Source: Longispora sp047121295 (GTDB lineage Bacteria; Actinomycetota; Actinomycetes; Mycobacteriales; Micromonosporaceae). From it: a stretch of DNA of 64,000 bases. Shown piece after piece: positions 8,481-17,503 of the stretch (positions within the stretch are counted from its first letter, which is position 1; the number at the start of each line of letters is the position of its first letter). The position numbers and the translations under genes are program-made. Location of the stretch: positions 3,782,001 through 3,846,000 of the forward strand of contig NZ_CP139447.1 in the NCBI RefSeq assembly GCF_047121295.1. Reading direction: 5' to 3'. The notes under the pieces were generated by a model that was not told where the DNA came from, made no database searches, and saw nothing but the letters and a program-made list of their open reading frames with translations.

Positions 8481-9254
8481 ATGTTTCCCACCGTCGGTCA
8501 CCTCGGGCCGATCGCGATCGGCACCCACGACACCCTGGTCGGGCTCGGGGTGCTGGTCGCGGCGGGCATGTTCGTCTACGAGGCCCGCCGACGCCGGGTG
8601 ACCGACGACAGGATCTGGATCGTGGTCGCCGGCGCCCTGGTCGGTGGCGCGGTCCTCAGCAGGCTGGGCACCTGGCTGGAGCACCTCGACCCCAGGCTGA
8701 ACGCCTCGCTGGTCGAGCAGTGGATGTACGGCAACCGGAGCATCCTGTCCGGCCTGGTCGGCGCCTACTTCGGCGCGATCGTGGCCAAGCGGCTCTGCGG
8801 GTACCGGCAGCCCACGGGGGACCTGTTCGCTCCCGCGGTGGCGCTCGGGATGGCGGTGGGCAGGGTTGGCTGCCTGCTGACCGAGGTGCCCGGCACGCCG
8901 ACCTCGCTGCCGTGGTCGATCACCCTGGACCCGGCGACCGCCGCGCGGCTGCACGCGCCGGCCGGGGTGGGGCTGCACCCCTCCTTCGGGTACGAGATCA
9001 TCTTTCAGCTTTCGGCGTTCGTGGCACTGTGCCTGCTCCGGGATCGGATCACCGAGCCCGGCGAGCTGTTCAAGTTGTACGTGATCTCCTACGCCCTGTT
9101 CCGGTTCGGCATCGAGTTCGTCCGGGGCAACGAGCAGGTCCTGTGGGGCTTGAGTCGACCGCAGTGGTTCCTGCTGCTCACGCTGCCGTTCGCGGCCCTG
9201 CACATGGTCCGCCAGCACCGGCGCGGCATCTACACGGCATGGAGGACGACATGA
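8481..9254 (+). CDS. Divergent Lgt-family membrane enzyme
   Basis: A 257-residue protein with about seven membrane segments and the prolipoprotein diacylglyceryl transferase pattern: GRVGCLL near 130, HPSFGYE near 171, and FRFGIEFVRGNE near 210, which keeps the C-terminal arginine. Two hallmarks of active Lgt are lost: the HGGLIG histidine region reads LSGLVG, and the GRIGN asparagine is Cys. Together with its operon partner, a Tes-like radical SAM enzyme, this suggests a different acyl or prenyl lipid reaction rather than housekeeping lipoprotein modification. It is the first gene of a four-gene operon, and the next gene starts inside its stop codon (ATGA). Confidence 0.75.
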   Translation: MFPTVGHLGPIAIGTHDTLVGLGVLVAAGMFVYEARRRRVTDDRIWIVVAGALVGGAVLSRLGTWLEHLDPRLNASLVEQWMYGNRSILSGLVGAYFGAIVAKRLCGYRQPTGDLFAPAVALGMAVGRVGCLLTEVPGTPTSLPWSITLDPATAARLHAPAGVGLHPSFGYEIIFQLSAFVALCLLRDRITEPGELFKLYVISYALFRFGIEFVRGNEQVLWGLSRPQWFLLLTLPFAALHMVRQHRRGIYTAWRTT

Positions 9255-9565
9255 GCTGGACCGTTCCACCACCCCCCACGCGGCCTTCCCGGGGCTGGAT
9301 GGTCCCGCTCGGCATCCTGGCGGCGCTGATCGGCCACGCGCTCACCCTCGTGCCGCTCCTACTGCCGACCGTCGACCTCAACCTGGTACTGATCGGCCAG
9401 GGGCTGCTGTTCGTGCTCTGCATGCTCGTGGGCATCCTGCTGATCGTGAAAGGCGACCGGATGCTCGGTACCGGAATCCTGATCGGCTGGGCGGTCGGCG
9501 TGATCGCGTTCCCGGTGATCGGGGTGGGGCTGTGCATCGCAGTGTTGGGCAAGGGGGGAATGTGA
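9251..9565 (+). CDS. Small membrane protein of the Lgt/radical SAM operon
   Basis: A 104-residue protein with three hydrophobic segments (about 16-34, 42-66 and 75-99) after a proline-rich N-terminus. It overlaps the Lgt-like gene by four bases at the start (ATGA) and the radical SAM gene by four at the end (GTGA), so all three are translationally coupled. No family is recognised. Its position suggests a membrane partner or scaffold for the lipid enzymes. Confidence 0.7.
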   Translation: MSWTVPPPPTRPSRGWMVPLGILAALIGHALTLVPLLLPTVDLNLVLIGQGLLFVLCMLVGILLIVKGDRMLGTGILIGWAVGVIAFPVIGVGLCIAVLGKGGM

Positions 9566-11125
9566 GCGGCGCGGCACTGCGGGGCGACCGGATCCACCGG
9601 TACGTGGTCGCGTTCTGTCCACACTGCCACGACGACCGGCCGCTCGACGAGGTCCGCCGGCTGTCCGGCTGGCTCGCGATCCGCGACGACCGGGTCTGGC
9701 TGGAGCGCGGCTGCCCCACCCACGGGCTGGTCCGGACCCTGTACGACGAGTCCCCGGAGATCCTGCGCTACCTGGAGCAGTGGACAGCGCCCACCAAGGC
9801 GCACATCCCCGACCTGGCCGGCAACTTCGCACCCATCCCCGCCGCGTACCTCGACGGGCTACCCGAGATGCAGACCCACACACACCTGCATCCTGCTCGC
9901 CGACCTCACCGAACAGTGCAACCTGCGCTGCCCGACGTGCTTCGCCGACTCCTCACCCGAACTGCGCGGCGTCGCACCCCTGGAAGAGGTGCTCCGTAAC
10001 CTGGACGCCCGGCTGGCCCGCGAACACGGCCGGATCGACGTCCTGATGCTCTCCGGCGGCGAACCAACCCTGTACCCGGAGCTGCCCCGGTTACTGAAAG
10101 AGGTCTCGGACCGAAACGTGGTCCGGATCCTGATCAACACGAACGGGGTCCGCATCGCCCGCGACGACACCCTGCTCGAACTGCTCGCCGAGCACCGGGA
10201 ACGCGTCGAGGTCTACCTGCAGTACGACGGGGCCTCCGCAGAGGCGTCGGTGCATCACCGGGGTGCGGACCTGCGCCGGCTCAAGGATGCCGCGATCGAC
10301 CGGCTGTCCGGGCGCGGCATCTTCACCACCCTGACCATGACGGCGGCGCTCGGCGTCAACGACGGCGAGATCGGCGCCGTGGTCCAACGTTGCCTGCGGA
10401 CGCCCTACGTCGGCGGGGTGTCCATCCAGCCGCAGTTCGGTTCCGGCCGGTCCGCCGCGATCGACCCGCTGAACCGGCTCACCCACGGCGGCGTGCTCGC
10501 CCGACTCGGCCCACACAGACCGACGGCCGCGTCACCTGGCGGACCTGACCGCGCTGCCCTGCTCGCACCCGCACTGCTGCTCCGTCGGGTACCTGCTGCG
10601 CGACGACGCCGGGGACTGGAAGTCTCTGACCACGCTGATCGGCCACGACAAGCTCCTCCGGCTCCTGGAGTTGGCCCCCGAGTCCGTCGCCAACCGGATC
10701 GCCGACACCGAGCTACCAGCCGCGCTCCGCACCGCGGTCAAGGAATCCCTGCTCGGTCTGCTGTCCGAGCAGTCTTCGCTGTCGCACCCCGGGTCGGCGA
10801 CCTGTGGCGGGACATCTGCGAGAACTGCGACCTCGGCGTCGCCACCCTCGCCACCCTGGCCGCTTCCTCGCTGCCCGGCCAGCGCAAACGGCTCCGGAAG
10901 CTGCTCGGCGAACGGGTCAAGCGGATTACCGTGAAGCCGTTCATGGACGCCTCCACCATGATCGAGGAGCGGCTCATCCAGTGCTGCGTGCACGTCGGGA
11001 CCCGATCGGCGGACGGCGCCGACCAATGCGCACCGTTCTGCGCCGTGCAGGCCTGGCCTGCGCTGTCCGCCCAGCGCCTGTCAAGTTCCACCAGCCGGAC
11101 CCTGCCACTGCTGGACCCACAGTGA
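9562..11125 (+). pseudogene. Tes-like radical SAM enzyme, frameshifted as sequenced
   Basis: Four single-base indels (about 9881-9886, 10510-10512, 10541 and 10791-10793) split an otherwise continuous protein of about 521 residues. After correction it has: an N-terminal CPHC ... GCPTHG metal site (C19, C22, C51), the radical SAM motif CNLRCPTC (C118, C122, C125), SGGEPTLYPEL, a PCSHPHCC cluster, CENCDLG, and a C-terminal CCVH ... CAPFC motif. That multi-cluster layout is the one of archaeal tetraether lipid synthase (Tes) and its COG1964-type relatives, which couple lipid chains by radical C-C bond formation. Because every indel can be repaired with one base and the rest is conserved, sequencing error is more likely than decay. 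GTG 9562 overlaps the previous stop. Confidence 0.75.
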
Positions 11126-11385
11126 TCGAACCCGCGACCGGCAAGGCGCCGTTCGATCCGCTGCGGTTATGCGTGTACGCGACCATCGCGGCCCTCAGCT
11201 GGCTGCTCGGCCCCGTCGCGTTACTCTTCTTCGCCGTCCTCGGCCTGGTCGGCTACTGGCGGGCCAGGCGGCGCGGCCTGACCCGCTCGAAGTGCGTGCT
11301 TCGCGACACCCGGCTCGTCCTCGCCTACCTGGCGGTACTGGCCCTGACCGCGCTGGTCGGGATCGGATACTGGCTGGTCCGGTAG
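11122..11385 (+). CDS. Small membrane protein, last gene of radical SAM operon
   Basis: An 87-residue protein whose GTG start overlaps the radical SAM stop by four bases. Two hydrophobic segments (about 15-41 and 60-84) flank a basic loop (WRARRRGLTRSK), typical of a small two-pass membrane protein. No family is recognised. It completes the operon: divergent Lgt, small membrane protein, Tes-like enzyme, small membrane protein. Confidence 0.65.
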   Translation: MIEPATGKAPFDPLRLCVYATIAALSWLLGPVALLFFAVLGLVGYWRARRRGLTRSKCVLRDTRLVLAYLAVLALTALVGIGYWLVR

Positions 11386-11497
11386 CCCGCCACTGCCGGC
11401 GTCGGAATCGCGGACGCCTCAGGGCCGCAGAAAATGTCATACCCCCCGCGTAACGTCAGCCTCGACAACCGATGCTTTCCCTACGCGGAGGTCACCT

Positions 11498-12497
11498 GTG
11501 CCCGTGTCCGAAACCCTGTCCACCGACACCGCCAACCCCGCCAACAACGGCGAGGTCTGGACCGAGCACCACCACGCCGAACTCGTCGCGCCGAGCTGCG
11601 CACCGGCGCCACGATCGACCAGATCGCCGTCGACCTCGGCCGCTCCGTCACCGCCGTGGAAGCCCAGCTCAAGCAGCTCACCCCCCTGCACCTCGACATC
11701 CGCCGCACCGCCGCCGCCGAGGAATGGCTCCGCGAACGCCTCGCCGACGAACCCCTACTACGACTGGCGCAGCGTCATCCTCAGCAGGTACGCGGCGGAG
11801 GGCCGCCAGTACTGGACGGTCGCCGACGACGACGTCCTGCGCGACGGCTGGCAGCGCCGCACCCCCCTGCCCCGCCTGGCCCTGGCCGTCCGCGCCTCGG
11901 AGATGCTCGTCGCCCGCCGCCTCGTCACCCTGCACCTCGCCGACGACCTGATCACCGTCGTCGACCAGCTCGGCTGCGCCCCCGGCGGCAGCGTCGAGGC
12001 CCGCTACCGCATCGCCCGCGCGACGACCGGGCCGTCACCCTCCATACTCTGGTCGTTGACACTCCCCGTGGCTGGCACGTGTCCGTGCACGGCAGCGTCG
12101 AGGAGGCCCGCGCCACCCTCAACCGCATCGACCCCGACCGCCGCCTGCCCTGGCGGATCGCGTCCCGCACCCCCGGCGGCGGCGTCGACGGCCCCGTCCT
12201 CGGCCCGGCATGTCCGCCGCACAACTCCCGGGCGGCCGCCGGCCCGGCCCCGACGAACGCTACCCCGTCGCCCCCGGCACCATGCGCAACTACATCTGCG
12301 CCGACTGCGCCAACCCGTGCACTGGTCCGGCGACCACGGCTGGACCCACCACCAGCCCGGCCGCGGCGAACAGGTCTACTGCCCCCCACTTCGACACCGG
12401 CCCGCAGAAGGTCCTCGCCGTCGAGCTGGCCCCCGCCGGACCCGGCGACTTCAGCCCCAGCCTGCGGATCATCGGCGCACAGAACCTGAAGCACTAG
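11498..12497 (+). pseudogene. Hypothetical DNA-binding-like protein, multiply frameshifted
   Basis: Six single-base indels (about 11585, 11752-11755, 12020, 12208, 12313-12315 and 12382-12387) break a protein that, once corrected, has about 333 residues and runs from GTG 11498 to the TAG at 12497. Near residue 30 it has a helix-turn-helix-like stretch, ATIDQIAVDLGRSVTAVEAQ, resembling a homeodomain-like repeat. The C-terminal part has a possible zinc ribbon (ICADCANP ... VYC). I do not recognise the family. At least four indels fall in C runs, which favours sequencing error. A strong hairpin terminator follows. Confidence 0.45.
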
Positions 12498-12510
12498 CTC
12501 CCCACGGCGT

Positions 12511-12545
12511 GCGGGGCGGGGAGTCTACGGGGCTCCCCGCCCCGC
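12511..12545 (+). terminator. Rho-independent-like hairpin
   Basis: Perfect 13-bp inverted repeat, GCGGGGCGGGGAG at 12511-12523 and its complement at 12533-12545, with a 9-base loop. It begins 13 bp after the stop at 12497. There is no U tract, as is usual in actinomycetes. Confidence 0.65.
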
Positions 12546-12743
12546 CCACACCCCACGCGACCCTGGCTGCGGTGTCCGACCGGTGCGGCGTCCGGTCTGT
12601 GGTCCGGCCTGCCGACGGCCGCATATCGCCCGGGACTCGGGCCACCGCCGCGCCGACCGCGACGCCCGCCGGGGTCGGCGGGCGGTCCGGGCCGCACGGG
12701 TAATTCGGTCGCCCACGACGGACGGGCACGGCAGGATGCGCTG

Positions 12744-13241
12744 GTGGTCATCATCCGACAGTTCCAGGACACCGACGCGCCACTCGTGTGGACACTGAGC
12801 ACCCTGCCGAACATCGGCGTCACAGCCGACCCGTCCATGCCACTGGCATTGGAACCAGCATCCGCACCACCGGCCGCGTTCGACGACCTGGCCGACATCC
12901 GCGCGTCCTACACCGACGCCGGCGGACACTTCCTCGTCGCCGAACTCCACGGCCACCTCGTCGGCACGGCCGCCATCCTCCCCGACGACGACCGGGCCGA
13001 GGTCCTCCGCGTCCGGGTACACCCGGCCACCCGCAGACAAGGCGTCGGACGTGCCCTGATGACCGCACTGGAAACCCGCGCCGCCGCCCTCGGGCTCCGC
13101 GAGCTCGTCCTGGACACCGCCACCAACCAACCCGAGGCCATCGCCTTCTACCAGCGCCTCGGCTACCGGGAAACCGGCAGGGAGACCCGACCGGACTGGT
13201 CATGGACCCTCGTGTACTTCACCAAACCCGTGCACCCCTGA
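12744..13241 (+). CDS. GNAT-family N-acetyltransferase
   Basis: A 165-residue GNAT enzyme. The acetyl-CoA pyrophosphate loop is visible as VHPATRRQGVGRALM (about residues 93-107), preceded by the strand with LRVR, and followed by the typical ATNQPEAIAFYQRLGYRETG segment near 133-152. The substrate cannot be predicted. GTG 12744 is the start; the ribosome-binding site is weak. The gene stands alone between the hairpin at 12511 and a convergent nucleotidyltransferase-like gene. Confidence 0.8.
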   Translation: MVIIRQFQDTDAPLVWTLSTLPNIGVTADPSMPLALEPASAPPAAFDDLADIRASYTDAGGHFLVAELHGHLVGTAAILPDDDRAEVLRVRVHPATRRQGVGRALMTALETRAAALGLRELVLDTATNQPEAIAFYQRLGYRETGRETRPDWSWTLVYFTKPVHP

Positions 13242-13277
13242 CGACCACACCCGCCGGCGAGCCGTGCCCCGGCCCCG

Positions 13278-13923
13278 TCACGTGGCCGCCGCCAGCGCCG
13301 CCGCCACCTCCAGCGTCAGCCCCACCCGCCCCGCGACGACGGCGTCCGCGCCCGTAGGAATCAACGCGCGCAGCTCACCGATCAGGTCCCCACCCGGGTC
13401 ACCGCCGAGCATCCCCACCATGCCCGCCGCGTCGTCCAGAGCGCCACGGGCCACGTACTTGGCCGCCAACGGGATCATCGCCAACGCGAAACGTGTCCGG
13501 ATCCGGCCGCCCGGAGCCCGACCCCGCCCGTACCGGTCCAACGACTCCCCCAACGTCAGCTCCCCGCGCCGGCCAGCACCGGCCAGCGCCACCGCGCCGA
13601 CGGAACCGGCACATCCTCCGGCCACGGATACCAGTCGACCCACTGCACCAGCGGCCCCACCAGATGAGCCTCCCCTACATAGCCGTACCCCGCGAGCCCG
13701 TTGGCCGGATTCACCACCCGCAACGCCGCCCCCGAATCCGGCGGCACGGCACCCGGACCACCAGATCCAGATCGCTCCACCCGTCACCCGTACCCCGCGA
13801 ACCCGACCCGACCCGCCACAGCCCGAACCCACCCACCCGGGCCCACTCGACGAACCCCGCGAGCAGACCGTCACGGGCAGCGGCGTGCACAGCGAGCAGG
13901 CGTTCGGCGGTGGCTGTGTCCAT
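13278..13923 (-). pseudogene. Nucleotidyltransferase-like protein, frameshifted as sequenced
   Basis: After restoring two missing bases (about 13750 and 13562-13565) this reads as a protein of about 215 residues. The N-terminus has the polymerase-beta nucleotidyltransferase motif GSGSRGTGDGWSDLDLVV (near residues 31-48), with the two metal-binding aspartates in SDLDL. The remainder is a helical C-terminal domain of the kind found in aminoglycoside-nucleotidyltransferase-like proteins. ATG 13923 is used; an in-frame start at 13959 is possible. The substrate is unknown. Both indels fall in short G/C runs. Confidence 0.6.
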
Positions 13924-14002
13924 ACCGGCCAAACTAGCGCCAGCCACGAAACCCGGCATCCGGATTCCGCGCCGGACAAAAACCCGGGTCCCTGCGGCAA
14001 CG

Positions 14003-14909
14003 TCAGGCCCGCACCCCCGTCAGATCCTCCGACACCGCCCACAACCGCGCCGCATCCACCTCCGACAACGCCGACGCCACCGGGCGCACCACCCTCGGGT
14101 ACCCCCGCATCTCCCCCACGCCGTCCGGCCCGATGAACTGCCCGCCCAACGCCCCCGGATCACTCGCCGCGTACAACTGGCTCAACGCGCCCCGCGCCAC
14201 ATCCTGCGCCATCACCACGTTCGACACCCGCAACACCCGACTCAACCACCCCGTCGGACCCGTCGACTGCAGATTCGTCGCCGAATACCCCGGATGCGCC
14301 AACACACTGCGCACCGCATCCCCCGCCGCCCGCAACCGCCGATCCAACTCCAACCCGAACAACACATTCGCGAACTTCGACTGCGCGTAGAAACCCGTCG
14401 GGGTGTACCGGCGCGCGCCCGTCAGGTCGTCCCAGTGGATCGCACCCCGCCGGTGCAGCGACGAACTCACCGTCACCACCCGGGCATCCCGACCGGCACG
14501 CAACCGGTCCAACAACAGCCCCGTGAGCGCGAAGTGCCCCAGATGGTTCGTGCCGAACTGCGACTCGTGCCCCTGCGGCGTCAGCACGCGCGGCGGCATC
14601 ATGATGCCCGCGTTGTTGACCAGCACGTCGACCCGCTCGACGGTGTCGGCGAAGGCGCGCACCGAGTCCAGGTCGGCCAGGTCCAGCCGGCGGACCTCGA
14701 CGTTCGCGTCGGCGTCGCCGAGCTCGGAGAGGAGGGTGGCGCGGGCGGCGTGCCCGGCGGCCACGTTGCGGACCGCCATGATCAGGTGTCCGCCGCGGCG
14801 GGCGAGTTCGCGGGTGGTGACGTAGCCCCAGTCCGCTGTTGGCGCCGGTGACGACGATGGTCCGGCCGGCCTGGTGGGGGATGTGCGCTGCGTTCCAACG
14901 AGCCATCAT
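14003..14909 (-). pseudogene. Short-chain dehydrogenase/reductase, one frameshift
   Basis: One extra base in a C run at 14826-14829 separates the start (MARWNAAHIP, then VVTGANSGLG) from the rest. Corrected, it is a classical SDR of about 301 residues: TGANSGLG cofactor loop (TGxxxGxG), LVNNAGIM, SSSLH with the catalytic Ser, and YAQSK with Tyr and Lys. It resembles retinol/WW-domain oxidoreductase-like SDRs common in actinomycetes. It is divergent from a TetR gene, with a perfect palindrome between them, so the TetR probably represses it. Several in-frame ATGs (14915, 14909, 14906) exist; 14909 is used here. Confidence 0.75.
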
Positions 14910-14928
14910 TGGCATAGCCTGACAGTCA

Positions 14929-14943
14929 TGACACCGAGTGTCA
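14929..14943. promoter_or_regulatory. Palindromic TetR operator candidate
   Basis: Perfect inverted repeat TGACAC-CGA-GTGTCA between the divergent SDR and TetR genes, 26 bp from the GTG of the regulator and 19 bp from the SDR start. Position and symmetry fit a site for the adjacent TetR protein. Confidence 0.55.
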
Positions 14944-14969
14944 AGGTTGGCAGCTGGTATTGTCCGGGG

Positions 14970-15543
14970 GTGAGAAACCTCGCCGACCGCAAACGCCAAC
15001 TCGTCCGCGACGAGATCGCCGAGGCCGCCCTCAAACTCCTCGCCCACCAGGGCTTCGACGACACCACCATCGAACAGATCGCCGCCGCCGCCGGCGTCTC
15101 CAAACGCACCTTCTTCCGGTACTTCCCCGCGAAGGAGGACGTCATCCTCGACCTCGTCACCGAACTCGGCGAACTCGCCCGCGACGCCCTCGCCGCCCGC
15201 CCCGCCGACGAACCCGCCGCCACCGCCCTCCGCCACGCCCTCGGCACCTACGTCGACGCCATCGCCGAAGGCGAACACAAGTCCCTCCGCCTCACCCGGC
15301 TCACGCTGGCCACCCCGGCCCTGCGCGCCCGCTACCTCGACCGCCAACTCACGACCCAGGACGCCCTCGCCGCCGTCCTCACCGACCGCGGCACCCCACC
15401 AACCCGGGCCGCGATCACCGCCGCCGTCGCCTTCGCCCGCCTACGAGACCGCCGTGCGCCGCTGGGCCCAACTCGACGGCACCACACCCCTCACCGAGCT
15501 TGTCGATCAGGCCTTCGCGCTGGTCAAGGACTCGCTAGCGTAG
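14970..15543 (+). pseudogene. TetR-family regulator, one frameshift
   Basis: Corrected for one extra C at 15436-15438, a TetR repressor of about 190 residues. The helix-turn-helix is clear: TIEQIAAAAGVSKRTFFRYFPAKEDV (quoted here only as its core, residues about 31-56). The C-terminal ligand domain resembles the AcrR/MftR C-terminal family, ending VDQAFALVKDSLA. It faces the SDR gene across a 15-bp palindrome, a typical repressor/target pair. GTG 14970 is used; there is no obvious ribosome-binding site, so the message may be leaderless. The GNAT gene that follows starts 5 bp after its stop. Confidence 0.75.
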
Positions 15544-15547
15544 AGCG

Positions 15548-16046
15548 ATGAGCGTACGACCCGAGACGCCACGCGACGGCGGCGCCGTCCACCGGGTACA
15601 CGTCGCGGCCTTCGGCGGCACCGACGAAGCCGACTTCGTCGACACCCTGCGCGCCACCGACGCCTGGATCGACGGACTGTCCTGGGTCATCGAGGACAAC
15701 GGCCTCATCATCGCCCACGCCCTCATCAGCCGCGTCGAGATCGACGAGGCCCCCGCCCTCAGCCTCGCCCCCGTGTCCGTCCTCCCCGAACACCAACGCC
15801 ACGGCCACGGCACCACCGTCATCCGCGCCGCCCTCGACGCCGCCGCCGGCACCGGCCTGCCCCTCGTCCTCGTCCTCGGCGACCCCCGCCTACTACAGCC
15901 GCTTCGGCTTCGAACCCGCCGCCGACTACCACCTCAGCGCCCCCTGGCCCGGCGTCACCGACGCGTTCCAGGTCCTGCTCCTGCCCTCCTACAACGGCGA
16001 ACCGCAGGGCAAGGTCACCTACCCCGTCCCCCTCAAGGAGATGTGA
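15548..16046 (+). pseudogene. GNAT acetyltransferase, one frameshift
   Basis: Corrected for one extra C in the run at 15883-15887, this is a 165-residue YhbS-like GNAT protein. The acetyl-CoA loop is VLPEHQRHGHGTTVI near residues 76-90, followed by LVLGDPAYYSRFGFEPA, a hallmark of the family, and a C-terminal LKEM. It starts 5 bp after the TetR gene and is probably co-transcribed. The stop lies 9 bp from the end of the convergent reductase. The substrate is unknown. Confidence 0.75.
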
Positions 16047-16055
16047 CCGAATACG

Positions 16056-16589
16056 TCAGATACGCGAACTGACCCACCCGCTCCACACCTCCAACCGCAG
16101 GTCCGCCGCCAACAACCGGCGCGGCAACAACGGGGCACCCGCCCCCAACGTCACCGGGGCCACCCCCAGCACCAGCCCGTCCAACAGCCCCAGATCCGCG
16201 AACGCCCCCACCAGCTCGCCCCCGCCGACCAGCCACACGTCCCGACCCGACGCCGCCGCCACCATCGCCGCGTGCACCGGCCCCACCGAACCCGACACGA
16301 ACCGCAGATCCGCCCCCGGTACCCGCGGAAGCTCCCGGTGCGTGAACACCCAGCACGGCACATCGCCGTAATACCCAGACCACTTCTCCGGGTGCTCCAG
16401 CAGACCCTCGTGCTCGAGCACCCACTCATACGTCGTCGCACCCATCGCGAAAGCCCCCACCCGCGAGAAGAACTCCGCGAACTGGTTGCGCCCCTCACCC
16501 TCCACCTGGAACAACCAGTCCAGGGAATTGTGCTCATCGGCGATGAAGCCGTCGACGCTGGTCGCGGTGAAATACACGGTCCTGGTCAC
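16056..16589 (-). CDS. Dihydrofolate reductase / RibD C-terminal family protein
   Basis: A 177-residue protein of the RibD C-terminal/DHFR-like family. The N-terminus has YFTATSVDGFIAD, the strand and loop that bind NADPH; the middle has MGATTYEW; and LVGGGELVGAF near 130 is the glycine-rich loop, followed by a typical LGAGAPLLP end. Such stand-alone proteins are NADPH-dependent reductases of mostly unknown substrate. GTG 16589 has GGAG upstream at about 9 bases; further in-frame GTGs exist upstream. It converges with the GNAT gene. Confidence 0.8.
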   Translation of the reverse strand: MTRTVYFTATSVDGFIADEHNSLDWLFQVEGEGRNQFAEFFSRVGAFAMGATTYEWVLEHEGLLEHPEKWSGYYGDVPCWVFTHRELPRVPGADLRFVSGSVGPVHAAMVAAASGRDVWLVGGGELVGAFADLGLLDGLVLGVAPVTLGAGAPLLPRRLLAADLRLEVWSGWVSSRI

Positions 16590-16656
16590 CGGACCATTCT
16601 CCACGATCACGGCACCGCGCCCGGCCGGAACGACAGCGGGCCCGGTGCCGGCACCG

Positions 16657-17418
16657 TCAGGCCGACAGCAGCTCCACCACCCGCGCCACCACCCGGCGCA
16701 CCGCCTCCCGCGACTCCTCCGCATCGTCCAACACGTCGAAACTGTGCTGGCCGTTCGGCACGTCCACCACCTCCACCGCCACCCCGGCATCGGCGGCCGC
16801 CACCAGGAACGACTCCACCCGCTCCGCCAGCTCCGGACTCTCCAACCCCACCCGCGTCAACACCACCGGCGGCACCACCCCACCCGGCTCACCGACCGCC
16901 ACCGCCGGCCGGAACCACTCGTCCACCGCGAACCGAGGCACCGGCGCCAGCAACGGATACGTCAACGCCACCCCCCGCAGCCACTCCGGCCGCTCCCGCA
17001 ACCACACCGCACTCAACAGGCCACCACCCGAGAAGAACCACAACACCACCCGGTCCGGATCCACCCGCGCATCGGCGCGCACCGCCTTCACCGCCGACTC
17101 CACCAGCTCATGGGCCGCCGGATAGTCCGCCACCAACCCGTCCGGCCCCGCCACCACGCCCAACCCGTGATCCACCGTCGCGGCCACCACCCCCAGGGAC
17201 GCCAGCAGCGAACCGTACCCCCGGAACACCGGCCAGTCCCTCGGCGTCACCTCCAACCCGGGCGGCAACGGGCCACCGTGCACCAACACCACGGCCGGCC
17301 GGGGACCGTCACCATCCGGCAGGTACAGATCCACGTGGCCCTCGCGGAGCGCCGAACGCTCCGGGGCCGGCACGACGAAGGGACGCAGGTATCCAGGCGT
17401 GTCATTCATGCCCGACAT
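16657..17418 (-). CDS. Alpha/beta hydrolase, dienelactone-hydrolase-like
   Basis: A 253-residue alpha/beta hydrolase. VLVHGGPLPPG near residue 44 gives the oxyanion loop; the nucleophile elbow is FFSGGG near 128, with Phe replacing the usual first Gly; the acid is likely in the strand ending VVDVP, and the catalytic His is in NGQHSFDVLDD near 223. No signal peptide is seen, so it is cytoplasmic. The start lies 38 bp from the terminator of the ABC permease gene, so it has its own promoter. Substrate unknown. Confidence 0.75.
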   Translation of the reverse strand: MSGMNDTPGYLRPFVVPAPERSALREGHVDLYLPDGDGPRPAVVLVHGGPLPPGLEVTPRDWPVFRGYGSLLASLGVVAATVDHGLGVVAGPDGLVADYPAAHELVESAVKAVRADARVDPDRVVLWFFSGGGLLSAVWLRERPEWLRGVALTYPLLAPVPRFAVDEWFRPAVAVGEPGGVVPPVVLTRVGLESPELAERVESFLVAAADAGVAVEVVDVPNGQHSFDVLDDAEESREAVRRVVARVVELLSA

Positions 17419-17455
17419 TCTTCCCGACCCACATCGACACCCGCGAACCGATTAC

Positions 17456-17498
17456 ACAGGTCGGCCCCGCCCTCCCACGGAGGACGGGGCCGACCTGT
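17456..17498 (-). terminator. Strong hairpin after the ABC permease gene
   Basis: A 20-bp stem with one mismatch and a 3-base loop: ACAGGTCGGCCCCG at the outer left arm pairs with its complement ending at 17498. It begins 6 bp beyond the permease stop on the minus strand. Confidence 0.75.
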
Positions 17499-17503
17499 CG
17501 AAC

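Noticed and set aside
11498..12497. Several small independent genes in 11.4-12.5 kb
   Set aside because: The fragments fall into one continuous protein when six one-base changes are made, with a single terminator after it, so separate genes are unlikely.
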